Source of the DNA: UBA1402 sp964488495 | GTDB lineage: Bacteria > Bacteroidota > Bacteroidia > Bacteroidales > UBA1402 | Reading direction: 5' to 3' | Length of the DNA: 34,516 bases | NCBI GenBank assembly: GCA_964488495.1 | Contig: CAZAUQ010000025.1 | Span: 1-34,516 of the forward strand | Shown here: piece by piece, positions 6,809-15,238 of the stretch | How positions within the stretch are numbered: position 1 is the stretch's first letter | Layout: each line of letters begins with the position of its first letter | Notes under the pieces: generated by a model | The model's database searches: none | The model's input: only the letters and a program-made list of their open reading frames with translations | What the model was told of the DNA's origin: nothing | Made by a program: the position numbers and the translations under genes

Positions 6809-7669
6809 TCACTTGCCTTTAATGGCAGACAGTGTCCATTCCCATAGCTCTTTACGGATTTTTTCATCCTTAATTTTTACCGGAAGGCTCAGGACTTTGC
6901 GGTTCTTAAAACACAGGCCACTCAGACCGGCGTATTGCGATGCGGGCTTTTGCGCCTCCAGGGTCAGAAAAACAGCCGTATCAGCCCCTTGTTCAGGTCT
7001 TTTGATCAGGGGACGGAACAAAGCGTCGGTCAGCGGGTCGAACCAGCGCTTCATCGCAATCATTTTGGTGCTGACTATGCCGGGGTCTGTTGCCAACACT
7101 CGTATGCCCTGCCCTGCAAGCCGCCGGGCCAATTCCAGACTGTACACCAGAATGGCTCTTTTGGAGCGGGCATAACTGACTATACGCATAAAGCAAGCTC
7201 CCAGTTTAGGATCGAACATATCCCGATGCAAACGACTGATAGGATAGGAACAGGAAATGGTATTAATAATCAGCGAATTCGGTCGCATATAAGGTATGAG
7301 CAAGTCATTTAACAAAAACAGGCCGAGGTAATTTACCCCAATGGCTGTTTCAAACCCGTCTTCGGTCAGGCTAAATTGGGCCGGCAGCACGCCGGCATTG
7401 TTGATCAGGGTATTGATGCAGTACTTTTTTTGTGCCATCGTCGCGGCAAATTGCCGGATGGAAGCAAACGAAGCCAGATCCAGACTGAGAAGTTCAATAT
7501 CGGCCTCCGGCTGACTTTTTTGCACAGCTGCTTTTACTGCGGCGGACTTCTCCGGATTACGACAAGCCATAATGAGGCGTATTCCACATCCTGCCAAGCC
7601 CTTAACTATGGCTTTTCCTATACCGGCAGAAGCTCCGGTGACAATAATTACTTCTCTCGTTCCGGGCAT
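6809..7669 (-). CDS. Short-chain dehydrogenase/reductase (SDR)
   Basis: The 286-residue oxidoreductase starts at the ATG at 7669. An in-frame TTG at 7699 lies upstream of the -7 box and is rejected. It has the classical NAD(P) motif TGASAGIG (11-18), NNAG (90-93), a serine in the NTISCS region near 136-141, and the catalytic YARSK (Y166, K170). The arginine-rich CRNPEK segment after beta strand 2 suggests NADP(H), as in retinol-dehydrogenase-like SDRs. The substrate is unknown. It is monocistronic and divergent from the GH43 gene. Confidence 0.9.
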   Translation of the reverse strand: MPGTREVIIVTGASAGIGKAIVKGLAGCGIRLIMACRNPEKSAAVKAAVQKSQPEADIELLSLDLASFASIRQFAATMAQKKYCINTLINNAGVLPAQFSLTEDGFETAIGVNYLGLFLLNDLLIPYMRPNSLIINTISCSYPISRLHRDMFDPKLGACFMRIVSYARSKRAILVYSLELARRLAGQGIRVLATDPGIVSTKMIAMKRWFDPLTDALFRPLIKRPEQGADTAVFLTLEAQKPASQYAGLSGLCFKNRKVLSLPVKIKDEKIRKELWEWTLSAIKGK

Positions 7670-7686
7670 TTTTAGTAATAAAAATT

Positions 7687-7694
7687 CAAAGATA
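7687..7694 (-). promoter_or_regulatory. -7 box of the SDR gene
   Basis: The minus strand reads TATCTTTG, a perfect TAnnTTTG, ending 17 bases before the ATG at 7669. It fixes the translation start downstream of the in-frame TTG at 7699. The -33 region is poor (CTTG, 16 bases upstream). Confidence 0.65.
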
Positions 7695-7734
7695 CTCAAA
7701 AAGCAAAAAGCAAGGCTGTCTGCTTTTTTTTTAT

Positions 7735-7742
7735 TTTCTTTG
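7735..7742 (+). promoter_or_regulatory. Putative -7 box of the GH43 gene (weak)
   Basis: TTTCTTTG is one mismatch from TAnnTTTG and ends 19 bases before the ATG at 7762. No -33 element is visible, which may mean that an activator is needed. Confidence 0.3.
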
Positions 7743-7761
7743 CACTTAGAATTTACTTCTG

Positions 7762-10638
7762 ATGAAAAGACTCAAACGACTACAGGCGAACCCATTTTTT
7801 CTTCGCAGCTGTCTTATTCTGATAGGCAGTATATGTATGCTGCAAGTCCGGAGTGCCGATTTGAGTTTTCTGCAAAGCCTGATCAACGAAAGTCAGACCC
7901 TGCTGCAACAGGCTGTGGAAGGGCAAGAGGAAGGAAATTATGCTGTCGGTGCCGGGCAGGATTTTCAAACCGCCCTGGAGCCGGCCATCGCTTTATTAAA
8001 CGATACTACGGCTGCTCAGGCAGAAATTGATCAACAAACCGACCAGCTTCATCAGGCCTATCTCGACTTTCTGGATAAACGCCTGGGCATCAGAGATCCC
8101 TGGCAGGCCGACAATTATATGCACCTGGCTGCGTCCACGTCCAATTGGGCTCATTACAATGTACACGATCCCACGGTAATCAGAAGCAGAGGTTATTTTT
8201 ACGAATACGGCACCGATGCCGCCTGGGGATTCAGCGTAAAAGGCATACCCTGCCGCCGCAGCCGTGACCTGGTACACTGGGAATACCGCGGAACGGTCTT
8301 CGATGCCTATCCCCAGGAAGTGCTGGAATGGAAAAACAGCGTCGATCCCAACAGCAGCAGAACCATGACCGGCATCTGGGCGCCTTATATTCTGAAGGCA
8401 GACAACGAATACCGTCTGTATTATTCGGCCATTTTCAGCGATACCGGCAGAGCCATGATTGTACTGGCCACTTCCGACAGCCCCGAAGGCCCCTGGACCA
8501 ACCGGGGATGGATAGTTCATTCCACCAACTCTACCGTATTCAACGCCATCGACCCGAGCGTAACCATAGGGAAGGACAACAGCTACTGGATGTTGTGGGG
8601 CTCCTGGACCCAGGGCATTTACGCCATTGAACTCGATCCCGCCACCGGTTTGCGCAAAGGCGACCTAAACAGCTACAAACGCATTACCCGTAACGGACCT
8701 CAAAACACCTGGGGCTGGACCTCTTCGTACGAAGGGCCTGAAGTGATTTACCATCCCGGGTTGGATTATTATTACCTCTTTGTGGCTCATGGCGCTCTGG
8801 GTAATGTCTATCACACCAGGGTGGCCCGATCCAAAAATCCCGACGGCCCCTACTACGACTACTACGGAAACAATGTGAATTACACTGTCAACAAAGATAT
8901 TTATCCTCTGATCTGCTATCCTTATCAGTTCCAGAACCACAGCGGATGGCAGGGAATATCGCATGTCAGCTCCTTTGCCTCGGGCGGAAATTATTTCTTG
9001 ATGAACCAGGGACGACCCTCCTTCCTGCCCACCATGATGATAATGCATACCCGCAAAATCTTTTGGACTCCCGACGGCTGGCCGACCCTCAGTCCTCAGC
9101 GTTACACCAGGCCGGGAGTTATGCCGGCCATAACAGAACATTCCATCATCGGCAAGTGGGAAGAAATACGACTGTATGAACTCATGATGACCAATGGCCT
9201 GGCCGAACCTCTGGGAGACGACAATGCTCCCGAAAAATTTCTCTGCAAAAGCAATTCAATGACCTTCAATCACGACGGCCGTTTCAGTTCGGGCTTTGGC
9301 TCCGGCAGCTGGAGCTTTGAAAACGATACGCTGTACATCAAGAGAGACAAAGACAGCAAACAAATTCCTCTGATATTGTCCTATGAGCTGGATTGGGAGA
9401 ACCACCGTCCCTGCATTGTATTTACCGGAATTGACCCCAACAACGCCCGTTCACTCTGGGCCAAAAAAGTGCCTGATAACATCGGCACCTACAATTGGGT
9501 AACGAACGGCTCTTTCGACCAGGGGCTCAAAGACTGGGTGCTCAATACCTATGGTGGCAATTTCAGCGAAAGTGTCGTTTCTACCGCCTACTCCGGTGGA
9601 GATGCTTTTTATGTCAAAGTCAACAGCCCGGCCGTCAATTACTGGGACAGAGAACTAAAATGGCGGATTCCGGTAAGGCGGGGTCTGCGCTACAAAATCA
9701 GTTTTCTGGCCAAATCCAATTCCACGGTACCCTTTCACATCGAAATGCAACGCCCGGACGGCAGCGCCTACAACATGAGAAGCACTTTTACCTGTAATAC
9801 GGCTATGCGGACTTCGACCTTTATTACCGGAGACGCAGGGGAATCCAGCGGTATCTATGTGCTTAACTTCCAGTACGGAAACCATCCGGCGGGTACTGAA
9901 TTATGGATAGACGAAGTTCAACTAGAGGAACTTTCGGGCAAAGACTACGGTAACTACGTCACCAACGGCGATTTTGAAACCGGGGCCGAAGGCTGGAACC
10001 TGAACTTATCGGGTAATGTAGCCCTCAGCCTGGACAACGCTGACCCGATAGCCGGACAGACTTCTCTTTACGGCAAAGTGGGCAGCACATCGAGCCTGGT
10101 AAGAAGTATGGCCGGCTGGAAAGTCTATTTGTTCAAAGGCAGGCAATACCAATTGGAATTTGATGCCCGGGGCAGCGAACAAAGTATGCTCAGCGTCTTC
10201 TTCGACACACAGACGACCAAAAGGATTGAAAGCACGCTCAATCCCGAAACCCGGCATTACAGCCTGTTATTGGACAGCCTGAGCGAATCAAAAGAATACA
10301 CCCTCAACTTTTCGTTCAGCAAAAACCAACAAGGCAGCGAATGTTGGATAGACAACATCAAGCTGTGCGATTACACTGAACCGGCAGCCATCAGAGAGCT
10401 CGGGGACACTAATGATAACAACACCCTGTTCTATCCAAATCCCAGTGATGGCCTGCTTTACCAGGGCAAAACCGCAGAGCTGAGCGGAAGTCGCATTTAT
10501 ATCTACAACAATGCAGGAATCCTGGTAAAAGAATGTATTCTCAGTGGCAGAGAGCTTGACCTCACCGAGTTGCAGAAAGGCTTATACTACATTCAATGGA
10601 AAGGCCGGCAACAGATACAAAAAATTATTCTGAAATAA
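7762..10638 (+). CDS. Secreted GH43 arabinanase-like glycoside hydrolase with T9SS sorting domain
   Basis: The 958-residue multidomain protein has a signal peptide (about 1-31), a helical FIVAR-like segment (about 33-108) and a five-bladed GH43 catalytic domain (about 115-450). The catalytic trio is probably D136 (HDP), D264 (AIDPS) and E324 (SYEGPE). The FNAIDPS and WMLWGSWTQGIYAIEL segments resemble endo-1,5-alpha-L-arabinanases. A lipocalin-like C-terminal domain (about 460-570) follows, as in several arabinanases. Then come two CBM4/9-like jelly rolls, opening with NWVTNGSFDQG (578) and NYVTNGDFETG (731). The end from about 888 (YPNPSDG ... KIILK) is a type A T9SS sorting domain. The enzyme would act outside the cell on arabinan or pectin side chains. 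No SusC/SusD or other sugar genes lie nearby, and argB follows after 13 bp. The exact substrate is inferred only. Confidence 0.9.
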   Translation: MKRLKRLQANPFFLRSCLILIGSICMLQVRSADLSFLQSLINESQTLLQQAVEGQEEGNYAVGAGQDFQTALEPAIALLNDTTAAQAEIDQQTDQLHQAYLDFLDKRLGIRDPWQADNYMHLAASTSNWAHYNVHDPTVIRSRGYFYEYGTDAAWGFSVKGIPCRRSRDLVHWEYRGTVFDAYPQEVLEWKNSVDPNSSRTMTGIWAPYILKADNEYRLYYSAIFSDTGRAMIVLATSDSPEGPWTNRGWIVHSTNSTVFNAIDPSVTIGKDNSYWMLWGSWTQGIYAIELDPATGLRKGDLNSYKRITRNGPQNTWGWTSSYEGPEVIYHPGLDYYYLFVAHGALGNVYHTRVARSKNPDGPYYDYYGNNVNYTVNKDIYPLICYPYQFQNHSGWQGISHVSSFASGGNYFLMNQGRPSFLPTMMIMHTRKIFWTPDGWPTLSPQRYTRPGVMPAITEHSIIGKWEEIRLYELMMTNGLAEPLGDDNAPEKFLCKSNSMTFNHDGRFSSGFGSGSWSFENDTLYIKRDKDSKQIPLILSYELDWENHRPCIVFTGIDPNNARSLWAKKVPDNIGTYNWVTNGSFDQGLKDWVLNTYGGNFSESVVSTAYSGGDAFYVKVNSPAVNYWDRELKWRIPVRRGLRYKISFLAKSNSTVPFHIEMQRPDGSAYNMRSTFTCNTAMRTSTFITGDAGESSGIYVLNFQYGNHPAGTELWIDEVQLEELSGKDYGNYVTNGDFETGAEGWNLNLSGNVALSLDNADPIAGQTSLYGKVGSTSSLVRSMAGWKVYLFKGRQYQLEFDARGSEQSMLSVFFDTQTTKRIESTLNPETRHYSLLLDSLSESKEYTLNFSFSKNQQGSECWIDNIKLCDYTEPAAIRELGDTNDNNTLFYPNPSDGLLYQGKTAELSGSRIYIYNNAGILVKECILSGRELDLTELQKGLYYIQWKGRQQIQKIILK

Positions 10639-10651
10639 ATACACTTAGTCT

Positions 10652-11422
10652 ATGGACAAATTAAACATCATAAAAGTCGGAGGTAAAATTGTAGAAGATT
10701 CCACAGCCCTGGAACAATTTCTGCAAGACTTCGCCAAAATATCCGGACATAAACTGTTAGTTCACGGTGGAGGCACCATGGCCACTGAAATGGCAGAACA
10801 GCTGGGTATAGAAAACAAAATGACCGAGGGCCGGCGTATTACCGATGCCGAAACGCTCAAAATTGTCACCATGGTTTATGGAGGGCTGATCAACAAAAAT
10901 ATTGTTGCCCGTTTGCAGGCCAAAAATATAAATGCCCTGGGGCTCACGGGAGCCGACCTGAATCTGATACGATCGGGCAAAAGACCGGTAAAGGAAATCG
11001 ATTACGGCTTCGTGGGCGATGTTCAGGAGGTGCAGGGCGACGTCATAGCCGATTTATTGAAACTGGGTATTGTTCCGGTGCTGGCTCCCATTACCCACGA
11101 TAAAAAGGGGCAACTGCTCAATACCAATGCCGACACCATAGCTGCCGAAACAGCCAAAGCCCTGGCGGGATACTTTGAGGTTCACCTCATTTACTGCTTC
11201 GAAAAAAAGGGAGTTCTGATGAATCCTGAGGACGAAAACAGCGTGATTCCCGAAATAGATGCTGCATTGTTCAAGGAATATACGGAGCAAGGCATCATCC
11301 AGGGAGGTATGATTCCTAAACTGCAAAATGCTTTCGATGCCATCCGTTGCGGAGTGAAGGATGTCACTATCACTCAGGCACAAAACATTCTACTGGTCAG
11401 AGGCACCCGAATAATGCAGTAA
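10652..11422 (+). CDS. argB: Acetylglutamate kinase (possibly N-succinylglutamate kinase)
   Basis: The 256-residue amino acid kinase phosphorylates N-acylglutamate, the second step of arginine synthesis. The N-terminal IKVGGKIVED and the LLVHGGG loop bind phosphates; EGRRITDAETL and GLTGADLNLI are typical of ArgB. The short length, without an N-terminal helix, suggests the arginine-insensitive form. In Bacteroides the pathway uses succinylated intermediates, so N-succinylglutamate may be the real substrate; this is inferred from the family. It begins 13 bp after the GH43 stop without a visible promoter, and converges on yqeY with 10 bp between them. No other arg gene is present. Confidence 0.93.
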   Translation: MDKLNIIKVGGKIVEDSTALEQFLQDFAKISGHKLLVHGGGTMATEMAEQLGIENKMTEGRRITDAETLKIVTMVYGGLINKNIVARLQAKNINALGLTGADLNLIRSGKRPVKEIDYGFVGDVQEVQGDVIADLLKLGIVPVLAPITHDKKGQLLNTNADTIAAETAKALAGYFEVHLIYCFEKKGVLMNPEDENSVIPEIDAALFKEYTEQGIIQGGMIPKLQNAFDAIRCGVKDVTITQAQNILLVRGTRIMQ

Positions 11423-11432
11423 GCAATCCTGA

Positions 11433-11888
11433 TTACAAAGCAGACAGCAGGCGTTTTACCGCTTCGGATATCTGTCTGCCTTCGGCTTTGCCCGACAAGG
11501 ATTTGGAGGCCATACCCATTACTTTGCCCATATCGGCAGGGCCTTTGGCGGCCGTTTGTTTGATGATGTCTTTGATAGACGCTTCCAGTTCTTCGGGGCT
11601 TAAGGCTTTTGGCAGGTATGATTGAATGACGGCTGCTTCTGCCAGCTCATTGGCGGCCAGCTCAGGCCGGTTTTGTTGTTCGTAGATAGCGGCAGAATCC
11701 TTGCGTTGCTTGAGCATTTTGCTGAGGATTTTCATCATGGCCTGATCATCGAGCTCTCCACTGAAACCCGGAGCTGTGCGCGCTTCCAGAATTTCTTTTT
11801 TTATTCCGCGCAAAGTCAGTTTGCGCACTTCGTCTCTGGTCAGCATGGCGGCCTTGAGATCTTCGTTTATTTGATCTGTTAATGCCAT
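11433..11888 (-). CDS. GatB/YqeY domain protein
   Basis: The 151-residue protein matches the whole-length YqeY family: an N-terminal helical bundle (MALTDQINEDLKAAM ... RKLTLRGIKKEI), a central YEQQNRPELAANELAEAAVIQSYLP segment and a C-terminal helical GatB-like tail domain (about 95-151). The tail resembles the part of GatB that contacts tRNA in the Asp/Glu-tRNA amidotransferase, but the role of free-standing YqeY is not established. It follows ftsZ by 17 bp and is the last gene of the dcw operon here. Confidence 0.9.
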   Translation of the reverse strand: MALTDQINEDLKAAMLTRDEVRKLTLRGIKKEILEARTAPGFSGELDDQAMMKILSKMLKQRKDSAAIYEQQNRPELAANELAEAAVIQSYLPKALSPEELEASIKDIIKQTAAKGPADMGKVMGMASKSLSGKAEGRQISEAVKRLLSAL

Positions 11889-11905
11889 AACTATTAATTT
11901 TATGA

Positions 11906-13117
11906 TCAGGCAAAAGGACGCTGATTGGCCGGTTGCTGATCGAGCTGATCTATCAATTCTTCGTTATCCAGATCCTGATTGCTCAATACTCTGGGTTTAT
12001 ATATAAGCCTGCGGGGGGGTATTCCGAAATTGTCCGGATAATAAGTGCTTTTGCGATTTTCTCTTTTACGTCGCTTTTCTTCAATATCTTCTTCCAGCTC
12101 CTGGTTCTTGATTTGCCTGTGTACTTTAACCTGAGGCACGTCATCTATACCAAAGCCGCTGGCCAGCATAGTCACTTTTATCTGATCGTCCAGATCGTTG
12201 TCTGCAGCGATTCCCCAGATTACTTCTTCTACCTGGTTGACAAACTGATCCATAAAGACCCGGATTTGCTCCATTTCGTGAGTCATGATCTCAGACTTAT
12301 CGCTGCAGGTAATGTTGAACAATATCTTGCGGGCACGAAATACATCGTTGTTGTTGAGTAAAGGAGATTTCAAGGCAGAATTCAGGGCCTCGGCCAGACG
12401 ATGCTGGCCCTTGCCGTAACCCGCACTCATAACGGCCACTCCACCCTCTCTCAGTACCGTATTTACGTCGGCAAAATCGAGGTTAATGTAGCCGGGTATC
12501 GTAATGATTTCGGCAATACTTTTGGCTGCCGTCGTTAAAGTCTCGTCAGCTTTGAGAAAGGCATTTTTTACCGTCAGGTCGGGATAAATACGAAAAAGTT
12601 GCTCGTTGTTGATCACCAGCAAAGCATCCACATTTTTACTCATTTCCTCTACGCCGTCCAGCGCCTGGTTGATTTTGGATTCTCCTTCCCAGCGAAAAGG
12701 AATAGTAACAATACCAACCGTTAGGATGCCCATATCGCGGGCTATACCGGCAATAACAGGTGCAGCTCCGGTACCGGTACCTCCACCCATACCGGCGGTT
12801 ACAAACACCATGCGTGTATGTTCGCCAAACGCAGTCTTAAGATCTTCTATGCTTTCTTCGGCAGCCTCTTTGGCAATTTCGGGATGGTTACCTGCGCCCA
12901 GGCCTTTGGTGGTTTTGGGGCCTAACTGGAGTTTGTCGGGAATGGCAGAATTCAGCATGGCTTGTCTGTCTGTATTACAGATCAGGTAGCTTACATCGCG
13001 AATTCCTTCACGAAACATATTGTTGACGGCATTACCACCACCTCCGCCCACACCTATTACTTTGATAATAGCCGGTTCACGCGAAGGTAAATCAAAGGGC
13101 ATTAATTCATCTATCAT
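11906..13117 (-). CDS. ftsZ: Cell division GTPase FtsZ
   Basis: The 403-residue tubulin homologue polymerises into the Z-ring. The N-terminal GVGGGGGNAVNNM and the tubulin signature GGGTGTG at 111-117 bind GTP. The T7 loop NLDFADV (212-218) supplies catalytic aspartates to the neighbouring subunit. The globular domain ends near residue 330 and is followed by a charged linker (EEDIEEKRRKRENRK). The tail ends DQLDQQPANQRPFA and has no obvious D-IPxFLR-type conserved C-terminal peptide. It lies 8 bp downstream of ftsA, its membrane anchor. Confidence 0.98.
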   Translation of the reverse strand: MIDELMPFDLPSREPAIIKVIGVGGGGGNAVNNMFREGIRDVSYLICNTDRQAMLNSAIPDKLQLGPKTTKGLGAGNHPEIAKEAAEESIEDLKTAFGEHTRMVFVTAGMGGGTGTGAAPVIAGIARDMGILTVGIVTIPFRWEGESKINQALDGVEEMSKNVDALLVINNEQLFRIYPDLTVKNAFLKADETLTTAAKSIAEIITIPGYINLDFADVNTVLREGGVAVMSAGYGKGQHRLAEALNSALKSPLLNNNDVFRARKILFNITCSDKSEIMTHEMEQIRVFMDQFVNQVEEVIWGIAADNDLDDQIKVTMLASGFGIDDVPQVKVHRQIKNQELEEDIEEKRRKRENRKSTYYPDNFGIPPRRLIYKPRVLSNQDLDNEELIDQLDQQPANQRPFA

Positions 13118-13125
13118 ATTCTATT

Positions 13126-14499
13126 TCAATAATCTCCTTGTTGCATAAGGCTGTCAAAAAGGCCGCCCAGTTTGCCTATCAGTTTGCCTTTATTCTTTTT
13201 ATCGGGCTTTGCCTGTTCAGGTTTAGGCTTTATGTCGGATGCTTTTTGGGTGATTTCTTCCAACTCTTCCATAGGTAAAGTTGCCTGTTCAGGTTGTTCT
13301 TTGCTCCATTCGGGATTGACACGACCACGGCAACCACCCTTCTCTCCTAGCATAATCAAGCCTATGGTTTGTGCGTAAACCGGATCCTGAAATTCCACAG
13401 GGCAGGACTGAGACAAATGACAGGATAAATCTGCTTTACGTACTGGCATTTGTGTTTTTATCCGGAGCAATTCCTCCAGTCCGTTCATTTTTGAGGCTCC
13501 TCCGCATATTATAATCCCGGATCCGATTTTGCCGGTTTCCACTCCTGAATAAATAATCTGAGCCCAAAGGTTTTCTACTATTTCTTCACTGCGGGCTACC
13601 ACAATTTCGTTGATTTCTTTTTCGTCATGCAGTGGTTCGCTGAAAAAGTGTATTTCCTCTTCCTTTTTGTTGAGGACTTGCTTTTTCATATGCTCTGTAT
13701 AATGCAAAGCGGTTCCCTTTTCCAATTTCAGCAACTCGGCCTGGGAGAAACTCAGATTGAGTTGTTTCAAATCGCGGCTGATATTTTTACCTCCATAAGG
13801 AATAACACAGACATAACGGAGCACATTGTCTTTATAAATACACATCGAAGTAGTACCACCCCCAAAATCAATTACAACAGCACCCTTGTTTTTGTCTTCT
13901 TCGCTAAGAACAGCTTCGGCGACAGCCTGTATGCCCAGAATATTACGGCAATCTTTCAAACCCGAGTTGCTCAGACTGTTTTCAAGATTTTTCATATACT
14001 GAGTCCTGGCGGCAATCAATTTGTACCTGCCTTCGAGCAATACCGGACGCTCTCCTTTCGGATTGAGGCTGGGAAAACCATCCACCAGATATTCTTGTTC
14101 AAAATGGGCAATCATTTCTTTGTTTTCGGGCAGAGATTTGGCTATGGCATCGTCTAAAAGATCGGAGAGTATTTCTTCGGTAATCAGTTCCTGTGTATTG
14201 AGATTGAGCTTTTCACTACAATCAATACATTGTGTACTGTAGGGATTCAAGCCCACATACACCCGGTCTATTGAACAGCCGTGATCCAGATCACTGAGCA
14301 ATTCCTTCACTAATTCATCTACCATCAGGCCTACCTGGTCCACATTATGTACTACGCCGCGACGAATCTCTGTATCTATTGCCCTGGACTTAGAAGACAG
14401 TATAATCACTTTCCCCTTATCGTCTTTATACCCAAGGCTCAGTACTAAATTTGAGCTTCCCGGATCCAGTACGGCTATGTATGATTGAACAATATTCAT
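13126..14499 (-). CDS. ftsA: Cell division protein FtsA
   Basis: The 457-residue actin-like ATPase tethers FtsZ to the membrane. It has the N-terminal phosphate-1 loop (VLDPGSSNLVLSLG), a 1C domain (about 85-165), the phosphate-2 loop VVIDFGGGTTSM (about 208-219) and the adenosine motif IIICGGASKMNG. An acidic, proline- and glutamine-rich linker leads to a C-terminal amphipathic helix (GKLIGKLGGLFDSLMQQ), the membrane-targeting sequence. It starts 4 bp after ftsQ and is followed 8 bp later by ftsZ. Confidence 0.96.
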   Translation of the reverse strand: MNIVQSYIAVLDPGSSNLVLSLGYKDDKGKVIILSSKSRAIDTEIRRGVVHNVDQVGLMVDELVKELLSDLDHGCSIDRVYVGLNPYSTQCIDCSEKLNLNTQELITEEILSDLLDDAIAKSLPENKEMIAHFEQEYLVDGFPSLNPKGERPVLLEGRYKLIAARTQYMKNLENSLSNSGLKDCRNILGIQAVAEAVLSEEDKNKGAVVIDFGGGTTSMCIYKDNVLRYVCVIPYGGKNISRDLKQLNLSFSQAELLKLEKGTALHYTEHMKKQVLNKKEEEIHFFSEPLHDEKEINEIVVARSEEIVENLWAQIIYSGVETGKIGSGIIICGGASKMNGLEELLRIKTQMPVRKADLSCHLSQSCPVEFQDPVYAQTIGLIMLGEKGGCRGRVNPEWSKEQPEQATLPMEELEEITQKASDIKPKPEQAKPDKKNKGKLIGKLGGLFDSLMQQGDY

Positions 14500-14503
14500 A
14501 TGA

Positions 14504-15238
14504 TTATTTTTTTGTACAAACTATCTGATTTTCGAATTCAAGATTTATGCTGCGGTATCTGTCCCAGCCCAACCTGGGTAATGCTTCTTCGTAAAAGCTC
14601 CGCAGCGCTCTTAACTTAAAATCCATATTTTCTGCTTTGCCCAACTTAATTTCAAGTTCTCCCAATCTGGGAATAAGACTGAGTTTTCCCGAGGATTCCT
14701 GAACAATCTGAGCAACCATGGCATCCCAAAAATCATCCTTGTTTATCAGACAAGCCAATTCAAACAAACTGGCCAGGCTTGCAGAATCAGTCCTCTGTAC
14801 CAGGGCTACCGGCACATCGATCGCCACCCTTCTGTTGATTGTCATTCTTTTGCCCTCTTCGTCCAGAAAAAATGCTTCTCCTCCTGCAACAAATACCCTC
14901 AGGACAGGAATACGCTGATCAATCTTTATACATAAACGGCCGGCAGGCGAAAGAGAACATTCTGCTTTTTTTACCATTGAATGCTTTTCTATCACCCTTT
15001 CCATACGGCTCAGGTCTACCTCACTTAACTTTTTGTCAATTATCTGCAGTTGATTTTCTCTCAACAGTCGGCCAATATCTTTTGATGTAACATAGGGATG
15101 GTCCACACTGTCTTTAACCTGAATATAGACTTTCTGAACCTGCAGCTCCTTTTGTTGCCTGCCGTAGAGCATTACGGCAAACAGGATATAACCTGCCATC
15201 AGCACGGAGCCTATCCATATGAACACCTTTAAGGCCAT
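14504..15238 (-). CDS. ftsQ: Cell division protein FtsQ-like
   Basis: The 244-residue bitopic membrane protein has one TM segment (about 4-25), a short cytoplasmic start, and a periplasmic part beginning with a divergent POTRA-like region (VDHPYVTSKDIGRLL ... RMERVIEKHSMVKKAECSLSPAGRLCIKIDQRIPVLRV). This matches the FtsQ layout. The sequence is weakly conserved, so the call leans on position between murC and ftsA and on domain order. In other bacteria FtsQ joins FtsL and FtsB to activate FtsW-FtsI. Its ATG shares one base with the murC stop (TGATG), implying translational coupling. Confidence 0.9.
   Translation of the reverse strand: MALKVFIWIGSVLMAGYILFAVMLYGRQQKELQVQKVYIQVKDSVDHPYVTSKDIGRLLRENQLQIIDKKLSEVDLSRMERVIEKHSMVKKAECSLSPAGRLCIKIDQRIPVLRVFVAGGEAFFLDEEGKRMTINRRVAIDVPVALVQRTDSASLASLFELACLINKDDFWDAMVAQIVQESSGKLSLIPRLGELEIKLGKAENMDFKLRALRSFYEEALPRLGWDRYRSINLEFENQIVCTKK

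Noticed and set aside
7762..10638. Polysaccharide utilisation locus
   Set aside because: Only a single GH43 gene is present; no SusC/SusD pair, regulator or other glycosidase lies in the window.
11423..11432. Terminator between convergent argB and yqeY
   Set aside because: Only 10 bp separate the stops, and no hairpin or T-tract is visible.
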